From Candidatus Schekmanbacteria bacterium (GTDB lineage: Bacteria > CSSED10-310 > JACPHN01), in assembly GCA_016188575.1 (NCBI GenBank), contig JACPHN010000135.1:1-62742 (forward strand): 62,742 nt of DNA, written 5' to 3'. The notes beneath the pieces are model-generated. The model was not told the DNA's origin and made no database searches. It saw only the letters and a list, made by a program, of their open reading frames with translations. Position 1 is the first letter of the stretch; each line of letters begins with the position of its first letter. Both the position numbers and the translations under genes were made by a program. Shown one piece after another: positions 25,826-33,585 of the stretch.

Positions 25826-26128
25826 ATGGCAGTAAAGCTGAGCCAGGAACAGGTCGGTTTTTACAGGAATGTCGTTTCGTTCACAAAGAACGATCTGGAA
25901 GACATCCAAAATACCATCGAACGGGAGCTTTCCGGAGTCAAGGAGCGAATAACAAAGCTCAATGGTGAGAAGGAAAGCTCGCGGCAGATCTATGATGCAA
26001 TTTGTCAACGCCTTGGCATGGAAAACGAGTTCGCCAAGATGGAAGAAGAGCAAACGGCTGAAGTCGATGCAAAATACGGTGACGAAATAGATATCGATGT
26101 CGAGCTCGACGACGCCGACCTCGAGTGA
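25826..26128 (+). CDS. Small acidic coiled-coil hypothetical protein
   Basis: 100 residues from ATG 25826, with AGGAG 9 bases upstream. The central part (FTKNDLEDIQNTIERELSGV through KLNGEKESSR) is a long helix or coiled coil; the last 20 residues are strongly acidic (DEIDIDVELDDADLE). No domain recognised. It follows the kinase gene by 120 bp and its 3' end overlaps the START-domain gene by 32 bp. Confidence 0.7.
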   Translation: MAVKLSQEQVGFYRNVVSFTKNDLEDIQNTIERELSGVKERITKLNGEKESSRQIYDAICQRLGMENEFAKMEEEQTAEVDAKYGDEIDIDVELDDADLE

Positions 26129-26891
26129 TCTGCGCGCCACCCACGAACGGCGGTGCGACCGCGCAGGTGCCCCACGGCACCCGCGAAGGGTCGGCGCCGC
26201 GCCACGGCTGAAACGTCTTACGGCTACAGGAGCGCTGCTGGTAATGGCATTCTTCGGAGCGCGAAGTGGAGCCACCGCCGCAGCGGACGGCTGGGAGCTA
26301 AAAGCCGACACGGACGATATCAGAGTCTATTCGCGCGAGGTCGAAGGTACCAGAGTCCGCCAAATGAAGGCCGTGGGACAGATCGATGCTCCTCCTGCGC
26401 GCGTTTTGGCGGTGGTTGCAGACGCGGCATCCTATCGCGAGACCATGCCCTACACGGAGGAATCGCAGGTCGTTCGCACCGAAGGCTCCTCCCTGTGGTT
26501 CTACACCGTGATCAACGCGCCCCTGGTGTCTCGACGCGACTACTGCATCCGTATCACCGTATCCGACCTCGGTGGAGGCGTCCTGCGCAGTCGCTGGGTT
26601 CCAGCCAACGATTACGCTCCTCCCAAAGCCCCAGACGTCGTCCGCGTCGAGATCAATGACGGTCACTGGTTGCTTACGCCCCGCGACGGTGGCCAGCACA
26701 CCGAGACCGAGTACTTCCTGTTTACGGATCCTGGCGGCAGCATCCCGACGTTCGTGGCCAACAAGGCAAACTCCGTCGCCGTTCCCGACGTCTTTCGCGC
26801 CATTCGCCGCGCTGTTCGGCTCGCGAAATACGCTGCTGCTCGGCTTCCAGATGGTCTCACCCTGGAAGCGGCGGCATCGCCCAACCCCTAG
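26097..26891 (+). CDS. START-domain lipid-binding protein, probably exported
   Basis: The START/Bet v1-like domain covers about residues 68-255: WELKADTDDIRVYSREVEGT, VLAVVADAASYRETMPYT, FYTVINAPLVSRRDYCIR, DGHWLLTPRDGGQHTETEY. A hydrophobic stretch before it (TGALLVMAFFGARSGATAAADG) looks like a signal peptide, but the ATG at 26097 puts 45 Arg-rich residues ahead of it; a non-ATG start nearer the hydrophobic stretch is possible. START proteins bind lipids or other hydrophobic ligands. Confidence 0.85.
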   Translation: MSSSTTPTSSDLRATHERRCDRAGAPRHPRRVGAAPRLKRLTATGALLVMAFFGARSGATAAADGWELKADTDDIRVYSREVEGTRVRQMKAVGQIDAPPARVLAVVADAASYRETMPYTEESQVVRTEGSSLWFYTVINAPLVSRRDYCIRITVSDLGGGVLRSRWVPANDYAPPKAPDVVRVEINDGHWLLTPRDGGQHTETEYFLFTDPGGSIPTFVANKANSVAVPDVFRAIRRAVRLAKYAAARLPDGLTLEAAASPNP

Positions 26892-27009
26892 GCGTCCGCG
26901 ACCAGCGCGTTGCACAGCATGCGTGATCGGATAAGGATGCGGGTCGTGGCGGAGAGCACCGGCTATTTCTCTGGAAGGCAATTTCCCCAAGCTTCCGGAG
27001 GTTGGACCT

Positions 27010-27162
27010 GTGATCCCCGCCAGGTGGAAGTCTACCATCGTGACCGATACCTTGAGGAGCATCCTCGATCGCGAGCGCATCGAGCAGGAGGCGCGAGCGG
27101 TGGGTGCGCTGCGTCGCCAGCGCCTGAATGTCCCCCTTTCCACTCTTGTGGATCAAACCTGA
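27010..27162 (+). pseudogene. Fragment resembling the N-terminus of an IS4-type transposase
   Basis: A 50-codon frame from GTG 27010 reads TLRSILDRERIEQEARAVGA LRRQR, like the extreme N-terminus of IS4-family transposases. It then ends at a TGA. No DDE part or terminal inverted repeat is visible, so at most a scrap of an insertion sequence remains. It sits 15 bases from the end of the ATPase/TOPRIM-like pair. Confidence 0.35.
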
Positions 27163-27177
27163 GTGGCGGCCGCTGCG

Positions 27178-27663
27178 TTAGAAGACAAACGGCATGACGG
27201 TCTGAACCAAACGCTGCCGCTCCGCATCGTTGTGCTGGAGTTGCGCGTGATCCCAGTATTCAACAGTGCCGGCGCCGCAATCATTGGCCAGAGATTTGCC
27301 GATCTCCTCGAAACTGATGTTTAGTGCCTTCTTGAGCGTCTCAGGTTCGTACTTCGAGCCGACCACAAACACGCGCGTCTTGAAGTTCGCTGGGATCTCT
27401 TGGTCAAATTCGCGTTTGCGTTTGCCGACCTGGTCATCGAAGTCAATGAGCATGACGACGTGAGCGTCCGGGTAATCACGCAGCCTTGGGATATATTCAT
27501 CCTGAAACGTCTTGAGCACCTTGGACCAGCCCCCGGCGGGTGGCACGACCTGTATTCGCGCGTCTTTCACCTGGTGATGCAGGACGAAGCCGTCGGCGAT
27601 TTGCCGATCGCGGTCATCTTCCGGGATGACATAGACGTGAGGAGCGTACCTGTTCATGGTCAC
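27178..27663 (-). CDS. Small TOPRIM-like protein, partner of the adjacent ATPase
   Basis: 161 residues (ATG 27663; a second ATG two codons later is equally good). No named domain recognised, but the layout fits a minimal TOPRIM fold: an acidic motif after the first strand (VYVIPEDDRDRQIADGF) and a DxD motif after a later strand (HVVMLIDFDDQVGKRKREF), then a strand VFVVGSKYEPE and a C-terminal DHAQLQHNDAERQRLVQTV helix. Its start overlaps the stop of the ATPase gene by 4 bases, so the two are translationally coupled. ATPase plus TOPRIM nuclease pairs are the core of OLD/Gabija/PARIS-type defences; whether this is a nuclease is inference. Confidence 0.75.
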   Translation of the reverse strand: MTMNRYAPHVYVIPEDDRDRQIADGFVLHHQVKDARIQVVPPAGGWSKVLKTFQDEYIPRLRDYPDAHVVMLIDFDDQVGKRKREFDQEIPANFKTRVFVVGSKYEPETLKKALNISFEEIGKSLANDCGAGTVEYWDHAQLQHNDAERQRLVQTVMPFVF

Positions 27664-28760
27664 CCGATGATCTCGTCGCGAATCAGAGCGTTGATCAGGT
27701 CGCCGCTGTAGGGGAGGTCAGCGAGTGGTCTCACGACAGTGGGATCCAGATGAGACTTACGTGTGAGCACGAAAGTGGTTTCGTCGGAGAACTTGCGGAC
27801 TGTTTCCGGGTGGTGGGTCGTTGCAATGAATTGACCGCTTCGATTGGTCATCTTCCGCAAGCCGGTGATGAAGTGGCCGACTTCTGAAAGCGAAAGGTGG
27901 CTGTCCGGTTCGTCCCACATGCAGACGACGGGTGAACCCACAGCATTGGAAGCGATGATGTACGCGCTGAGGAAGTAGCACTTCTCGCCGTCGGAAAGTG
28001 ACTTGAACTCGACCGAGAGGCTGCGCTGCGGATTCTGTTGCTCGAATTTGACAATCAACTGAGTGCCGCTCTCGCCGCGTTCGACGTTCTCGATCGATGA
28101 GAAATCGGGGATCACGGTCTTCATGTAGGCGTCGAACACGCCATATGCTGCGGGCCTTTGCCCGAACAGTGCCCGCAAACACGATGCGTAGTTTCCGGCG
28201 TCGTCCTGCAACTCCATCGAGGGTTCTTTGGAGAACCCCGTCATCGTCTTCGGAATCGGTGCAATCAGGATCATTGTCGCGAAAAACGTCTTGATGTCCT
28301 GGATCGCTCGTTCGCCGGGCCGCTCGTTGATCACCGGCAGGGCGAAGATGTGCCAGTCGAGGCCAAACGCCGCTCCGCCCGAGAGTTGGATCTGCGAGTG
28401 GTGGCGCGTGAAGATGGATTGCCCGTCGACCGCCAGACTTTCGTCCAAGATACGCACCTCTCGGAAGCTCGCTGGCCATTCGAAGGATACCGCGTACTCG
28501 AACCGCTTGTCTGACAGTGTCAGTTCGACCTCAAACCTCATCGGGTGATCCGTGCGATGCTGTGTGAAATCACGTGCAGAGATGCGATCGCCAACCCGGT
28601 TGGAGCCCCGGCAGATACTTTGAAACAGCGCCAGGCAACGTAGCACCGTTGACTTCCCCGCCCCGTTCTTGCCAATCACCAAGACGGAGCGGTGGCCGGA
28701 AAAATCAAGCGTGAAGTTTTCGAGGCAGCGGAAGTTGTGCACGTAAAGCCGTTCGATCAT
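27660..28760 (-). CDS. SMC/OLD-like AAA ATPase (AAA_15/AAA_21 type)
   Basis: 366 residues from ATG 28760 (MIERLYVHNFRCLENFTLDF, the usual start of this family); a TTG 48 bases upstream would add 16 residues. Walker A is VIGKNGAGKSTVLR; the ABC-type signature is KSLSDGEKCYFLSAY; Walker B is VVCMWDEPDSHLSLSE; the H-loop region is FIATTHHPETVRKF. There is no C-terminal TOPRIM in this protein; that part appears to be supplied by the small downstream gene. The build is close to the ATPase subunits of two-gene defence systems. Intact, no frameshift. Confidence 0.88.
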   Translation of the reverse strand: MIERLYVHNFRCLENFTLDFSGHRSVLVIGKNGAGKSTVLRCLALFQSICRGSNRVGDRISARDFTQHRTDHPMRFEVELTLSDKRFEYAVSFEWPASFREVRILDESLAVDGQSIFTRHHSQIQLSGGAAFGLDWHIFALPVINERPGERAIQDIKTFFATMILIAPIPKTMTGFSKEPSMELQDDAGNYASCLRALFGQRPAAYGVFDAYMKTVIPDFSSIENVERGESGTQLIVKFEQQNPQRSLSVEFKSLSDGEKCYFLSAYIIASNAVGSPVVCMWDEPDSHLSLSEVGHFITGLRKMTNRSGQFIATTHHPETVRKFSDETTFVLTRKSHLDPTVVRPLADLPYSGDLINALIRDEIIG

Positions 28761-28808
28761 CAGAGATCCCGCAGTGTTGGATTCTCCGTGAGGAGAAAAT
28801 TCAGTCAA

Positions 28809-29237
28809 AGCCGCGGGAGTAACCAGATCACCTGACCCTCTTCATGCAGGTGTCTCGCAACTCACTATCGCAACTCCCCTTTCACTTTGAGCGTCGCCCA
28901 ATCCTGCGTCTTTCTATAGAACAACGCCGTGCGGTCAGGCGCACGGTCAGTCTCCCTCAGCCGACTCCCGCGGCCATCACGTCTCGAAAGACATCTACGC
29001 CGTCGCGATTCGAGCACCGATCGACGAGCGTGTCAAGTCTGCGCTCGACCAGCCGCCGGGAGGCCTCCCGGGCGACCGCCGGCAACCAATGATGCTTCTG
29101 AAACGCGCTTCCGGAGCGGGGTCTCGGCGATAGAGCCGGCGCTTCGCGGCGAGGACACCGACGCTTCCTGTGCCGAGCGGCTCACGGCGCGCCGGACCGA
29201 CATCCTGAGCTCAGGCGACATCGACCGCCGGTGAACG
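28809..29237. other. Gene-poor stretch, possibly decayed coding sequence
   Basis: No convincing intact gene. On the minus strand 28957-29106 has a 49-codon open tail (AFQKHHWLPAVAREASRRLV, then VERRLDTLVDRC) that looks protein-like but has no start in frame and no family I recognise. It may be the end of a broken gene upstream of the ATPase unit. Confidence 0.3.
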
Positions 29238-29489
29238 TCAGCCGCAACGGCGCGATGGGCAGCGCCCACCATGGACTTGCGGCAGCGCGCCGATACGGCG
29301 GAGAGCATGGGCCGCGAGATCTTCCCAACTCCGCGGCAGGTCGGACAGGTTCGGCTCCGCCACGGGCGGCAGGCCGGCGGCGGTCTGCGCGGCGACCCAC
29401 GACCGGCATTCGCTATCGGCGGCCGCGGCGCAGGAGACCAGCGACGCGAAGACGCAGGCGATGATCATCGATACCCGTCGAGCGCTCAT
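29238..29489 (-). CDS. Small secreted hypothetical protein (weak call)
   Basis: An 83-residue frame from ATG 29489 begins with a good signal peptide (MSARRVSMIIACVFASLVSC, then AAAADSEC). The mature part has SWVAAQTAAGLPPVAEPNLS and no known domain. The last residues (GGRCPSRRCG) look like noise, so the gene may be truncated by a frameshift near 29260. The frame is open upstream to 29714 but that part is Arg-rich and not protein-like. Confidence 0.3.
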   Translation of the reverse strand: MSARRVSMIIACVFASLVSCAAAADSECRSWVAAQTAAGLPPVAEPNLSDLPRSWEDLAAHALRRIGALPQVHGGRCPSRRCG

Positions 29490-29780
29490 CCGACTCTTGC
29501 CGTCGTGCGGTTTCCGATTTCGGTCCTGCCCATTGGACCGTCGAGGTCGAAGGAGGTTGCAGGGCATGCGGTCCTCGTCCCGGACCGCCGGCTCACGCGC
29601 GGTTGCGATCGCCGGCCGCGTTCGAGCTCGGACTCGAGCCCGGCTGTCCCGGCCCGGGGAGGGCGCCGTCGCCGGTGACCGGCTCCGCCGCCACCGACTC
29701 TTGCTCATGCACATCCTTTACCGATCACACATGCCTTCCACCGCGACGGTTCGGCGTTGCCGCTGTCGAGGGGCTTGTAG

Positions 29781-32336
29781 GTGTGCGCGCCGCGCGCGTA
29801 TGCTGGGGTAAGGTGTAGGAGGAGGCCCTCACGATTGCAGCCTGGGGTCTGGATTGTGTGCTCCGGAATCGGCGCGGGCGACAAGATCGCGGTCCAGTGC
29901 CGAAGCGCCGGGAAACCCGCCGAGATCATCATGCCCGAGGAGCTGGTGCGTTTTCGCGTTCCCTCCTCAGCTCCGCATGTATTCCTGGTCGAGTGGCAAG
30001 GCTTGGAGCGCGGCGATGAGGTTGTTACCGCGCTGCGTCAGAGTCAGCCGCGCGCGACCATCGTGGGGCTCGTGCCTGCGGAGTATCTGCTCGCGGTCGA
30101 TTGGTCGGCGCCCCCGGCGTGGGACACCTGCTTGCCCCTCCCGCCGAGCGCTGCCGACATTGCGCTGCTCTTGCGTGACCGTATCCCGGACGCCCCTGCG
30201 CCCGATGCCCTCCCGCGCAAGTACCGCCCGCGACCCCTGATGCTCGGCGGCGCAACACTTTCCCCGACTGTGCTCGTCGCCGGCGAGCTGACACTGTCAG
30301 GGGAACCGATCGACCTGGCGCTGCGAAAATCCGGCTACGACGTCGTTCCTGCTCACGATCCGCGCGACCTGCTGGCGTTTTTCACGCAAGGGTTCACGGC
30401 GCCGCTGGCATTGATCGATTCCGGGCGGGAAAACGCTGCGCGCGCGGACGAGCTGCGCGGTCTTTTCTGTCGTCACGATCTGGCAGCTCGCTGCATCGCG
30501 GTTGTCGACGAAGGGGACACGGAAACCGCCGCATCTGCCCTGCTCGGAGGTGCTCACGGCGTCGTGGCCCGGCCCCTGACCCCGGAAAAAGTGCTGAGAT
30601 CACTCTGCGCCGCCTGGGAGGCGTTCTGGGTGGCGCGCCAACGCCGCTTCCAGACCGATCGCCTGCTTCAAGAGCGCACCCGACTCATCGCCGAGCGACT
30701 CACCGCCGAGACCGCCAACCGCGCCAAGAGCGAGTTTCTTGCCAAGACGAGCCATGAAATCCGCACCCCCATGAGCGGCGTCATCGGCATGGCGAACCTG
30801 CTCCTCGACACGCCGCTGTCGCGCGAGCAATGGGAGTACGCTGATCTGATCAGGACCGCTGGCGACTCTCTGGTCACCGTTATCGATGACATCCTCGACT
30901 TCTCCAAGATCGAAGCCGGCCGGCTGGAGCTGGAAATCGCCGACCTCGACCTGCTGTGCGCCGTCGAGGACACCGTCGACCTTTTGGCCGACAAGGCGCA
31001 TCGCAAAGGCCTGGAGATTTCCACCTACCTGGCCCCGGAGGTGCCGCTGTGGATTGCGGGCGATCCGGTACGGTTTCGCCAGATTCTCATCAATCTCGTG
31101 AGCAACGCGGTAAAGTTCACCGAGCAAGGCGAGGTCGCCGTGACCGCATCGGCGGTCGCCGGCCGCGGTGACGTCGAGACGATACGCTTCGAGGTTACGG
31201 ACACCGGCATCGGCCTGTCGCGTGCCGATCAGGTGAAGCTGTTCAACCCGTTTGCGCAGGCCGCGCTGGACACCGCGCGCAGGTATGGCGGGACCGGACT
31301 GGGCCTGGCAATCTGCCGGCAGCTCGTCGAGCTCATGGGCGGGGAGATTGGTTTGCAGAGCGAGCGCGGCCGCGGCAGCACCTTCTTTTTCTCGATTCGC
31401 GGCGAGCGTCGCACCCCGCCGGCAACCGATCGACCGCGCCCGCGCCGCGCCGTCGACGATCAGGAAGCGCTCCGCGGCGAGCGCGTGGCGCTTTCCATGG
31501 CAAACCCCCTGGCGGCCGCCAACACGGCTCGGCAGTTGCGCGACTGGGGCATGACCGTCGACCTCTGCGCCACCGGCGCCGAGATCATGGCGCTACTCGA
31601 GGCGCGTATCGGCCGCGAGGACTGCCCGAGCGTGGTGATCTTCGACTGGTCGCTGCCCGATGTCGAGGGCCCGACGCTCGCTCGCATGCTGCACTCCGTT
31701 CCCGGGCTGCGGGAGGTCGGAATCCTGGTCGCTCTGCCGCTTTCCAAGCGAAACCGCGCCCCGGCGCTGCGCGAGCCGTCGGGACCCGTCGTGCATCTGT
31801 TCAAACCCCTGCGCCGGCTCCGGCTTGCCGAAGCGGTCCTCTCGCTGCTCGGCGCCCGGCGGCGCGGAGCCAGCGAGAGCGCCGGACACGCGAGCTCCGC
31901 TCTGGGGGCAACCGCGGCGTCCGAGGCAGGCTCGCGAGCATCTGGCGCTGCGCATGTCCTCCTTGTCGAGGACGACGCCGTCAACCAGAAGGTGGCCGCG
32001 CGCATGCTCGACAAGCTCGGGCACCGCGTGGCCGTCGCCGCAAATGGCAAGGAGGCGTTGCGCGCGATGCGGGCGAGTCGCTTCGACCTGGTGCTGATGG
32101 ACTGCCACATGCCCGGGATGGATGGCTACGAGACGACTGCCGAAATTCGCCGCCTCGAGCCAGGCGACGGCCGCACCCCGATCATCGCACTTACCGCGGA
32201 CGCAAGTGACGGAGAGGCCGAGCGGTGCCTTGCCGCAGGCATGGACGATTACCTGCCCAAGCCGGTCCGCCTGGAAAAGCTTCGCGAGATTGTCGCCCAC
32301 TGGCTGGCGCGCAATCGCGACCGGCGTGCGGGATGA
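29781..32336 (+). CDS. Hybrid sensor histidine kinase / response regulator
   Basis: 851 residues from GTG 29781; ATG 29931 would remove 50 residues of uncertain character. Residues 55-285 hold two degenerate receiver-like segments. HisKA with phospho-acceptor His about 325 ([15 protein letters not shown]), HATPase about 430-550 with [17 protein letters not shown] and [10 protein letters not shown] degenerate receiver follows (about 565-690, with [12 protein letters not shown]) and then a full receiver (about 725-845): [13 protein letters not shown], Asp in [13 protein letters not shown], Thr/Ala in IIALTADA, Lys in YLPKPVR. No transmembrane helix. Architecture is that of a BarA/ArcB-like cytosolic phosphorelay node without Hpt. 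Confidence 0.92.
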   Translation: MCAPRAYAGVRCRRRPSRLQPGVWIVCSGIGAGDKIAVQCRSAGKPAEIIMPEELVRFRVPSSAPHVFLVEWQGLERGDEVVTALRQSQPRATIVGLVPAEYLLAVDWSAPPAWDTCLPLPPSAADIALLLRDRIPDAPAPDALPRKYRPRPLMLGGATLSPTVLVAGELTLSGEPIDLALRKSGYDVVPAHDPRDLLAFFTQGFTAPLALIDSGRENAARADELRGLFCRHDLAARCIAVVDEGDTETAASALLGGAHGVVARPLTPEKVLRSLCAAWEAFWVARQRRFQTDRLLQERTRLIAERLTAETANRAKSEFLAKTSHEIRTPMSGVIGMANLLLDTPLSREQWEYADLIRTAGDSLVTVIDDILDFSKIEAGRLELEIADLDLLCAVEDTVDLLADKAHRKGLEISTYLAPEVPLWIAGDPVRFRQILINLVSNAVKFTEQGEVAVTASAVAGRGDVETIRFEVTDTGIGLSRADQVKLFNPFAQAALDTARRYGGTGLGLAICRQLVELMGGEIGLQSERGRGSTFFFSIRGERRTPPATDRPRPRRAVDDQEALRGERVALSMANPLAAANTARQLRDWGMTVDLCATGAEIMALLEARIGREDCPSVVIFDWSLPDVEGPTLARMLHSVPGLREVGILVALPLSKRNRAPALREPSGPVVHLFKPLRRLRLAEAVLSLLGARRRGASESAGHASSALGATAASEAGSRASGAAHVLLVEDDAVNQKVAARMLDKLGHRVAVAANGKEALRAMRASRFDLVLMDCHMPGMDGYETTAEIRRLEPGDGRTPIIALTADASDGEAERCLAAGMDDYLPKPVRLEKLREIVAHWLARNRDRRAG

Positions 32337-32454
32337 GCCCGCCGGCGCCTCCTGCCGCCGGTACGCTGCGAGCGCCGGGAGGACTGATCGAGCGCCGGGG
32401 TTGCAGCGCTCGTCGGGACATGTACATGATATTAGTAGAGGGGAGCTCGGCAGA

Positions 32455-33021
32455 ATGATCATCGCGAACCGTCACTCTGCCGGCCGCCGCCAAGGAGCAA
32501 GCTGCGACCTGAGTTTCGGCGCGGGGCTGCCGGGTGGGGCCCGCTTTGGTCAAGGGGGTATGACGCTCTTGGAGCTGATTGCTGTCGTCGGTATCATCGG
32601 GATCCTCATGGGTATCAGTCTCCTGTCCTTTGCATCACTCGCGCGTTCGTTTCAGCTCGAGATGGCGGCACAACAGATCATGACGCAGGCCCGCCTGGCG
32701 AGATACCGCGCCGCTCAGGAAAAGCAGCGCTACCGCCTGCGCTTCATCTTTCCCAACGAGATCGACGTCGACCAGGAACAGGACGACGGCACGTGGGTCT
32801 ATCAACGGACCTCCGTGTTCAGCAGCCGCGTGCGGTTTCGGGCGATCTCGGCGGGATTCGACCAACTTATCGTGAGCCAGACCGGCAAGGCGGACCGCAC
32901 CGGCTGGCTCGAGCTCGAGCTCATTCCCAACCCCAACGAAGCTCTCTGTCTGAAGATCCCGAACGTTGCGAGTCGAAACACGATCAAGTTCGTTGAAAGC
33001 CAGGGATTATGCGACGCTTGA
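32455..33021 (+). CDS. Type IV pilin-like protein, GspH/FimT type
   Basis: 188 residues. A long 35-residue leader ends in GQGG and is followed by the class III pilin start MTLLELIAVVGIIGILMGIS; cleavage by prepilin peptidase would fall after GG, before Met, with Glu at +5. The mature protein is about 150 residues with a GspH-like beta domain and a C-terminal Cys (QGLC) that may pair with the Cys in ALCLKIP. First gene of a four-gene minor pilin operon. GGGGAG lies 9 bases before the ATG. Confidence 0.87.
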   Translation: MIIANRHSAGRRQGASCDLSFGAGLPGGARFGQGGMTLLELIAVVGIIGILMGISLLSFASLARSFQLEMAAQQIMTQARLARYRAAQEKQRYRLRFIFPNEIDVDQEQDDGTWVYQRTSVFSSRVRFRAISAGFDQLIVSQTGKADRTGWLELELIPNPNEALCLKIPNVASRNTIKFVESQGLCDA

Positions 33022-33069
33022 GGCTGCCGAGCGCTCCGTCACCATGCTCCAACCCATCGGATCCACGCC

Positions 33070-33585
33070 ATGATCTGCCCAGCAAGGATGAAACAGGCCG
33101 GCTTTTCCATTCTCGAGCTCTTGATGGCCCTGGTCATCCTGTCCACGGCAACGGGTTTCATTGTCGGCATGTATCCGCGCGCGATTGGTCGGCTGGAAAG
33201 CAGCGAGCGGCGGTCGCTGGCGGTCGCCTTGAGCCAGGAGCTCATGGGGATGATCGCGCTGACTCCCTACGGCGACATCCAGGCAGTCGCCTCCAATCCG
33301 AAGCTTTCCGCTGGCCATGCCCTGTTTGGCACGTGCGCGTCGTTCGATCCGTGCTCGGGTGGCTCGGGAACCATCCTGCACAACTTTGGGACAATCGGGG
33401 AGGCGACCTCGGTGTACCGCGACTTTCGCGCCGAGGTCACGGTGGATCTGGGACAGCCGCCGACCCCTCTTGGCGACATGCTCACGATTACGATCAGAGT
33501 CCACTGGCTCTTCCCGGGCATCGACCCGGCACGTCAGGACCTTCCAGGCGTGACCTATGTGCGCCGCTTCGTCAAGACACAATGA
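33070..33585 (+). CDS. Type IV pilus minor pilin, PilV-like
   Basis: 171 residues. The short leader MICPARMKQAG precedes FSILELLMALVILSTATGF, a classic prepilin N-terminus with Phe +1 and Glu +5. The length, the N-terminal LLMALVILS and the position between GspH- and PilW-like genes fit PilV/GspI. One Cys pair (GTCASFDPCSG) could form a disulfide. Its stop overlaps the ATG of the next gene (ATGA, 33582-33585). Confidence 0.87.
   Translation: MICPARMKQAGFSILELLMALVILSTATGFIVGMYPRAIGRLESSERRSLAVALSQELMGMIALTPYGDIQAVASNPKLSAGHALFGTCASFDPCSGGSGTILHNFGTIGEATSVYRDFRAEVTVDLGQPPTPLGDMLTITIRVHWLFPGIDPARQDLPGVTYVRRFVKTQ

Noticed and set aside
33009-33581. Upstream extension of the PilW-like gene
   Set aside because: It runs in another frame through the well-supported PilV-like gene; the ATGA junction at 33582 gives a natural start.
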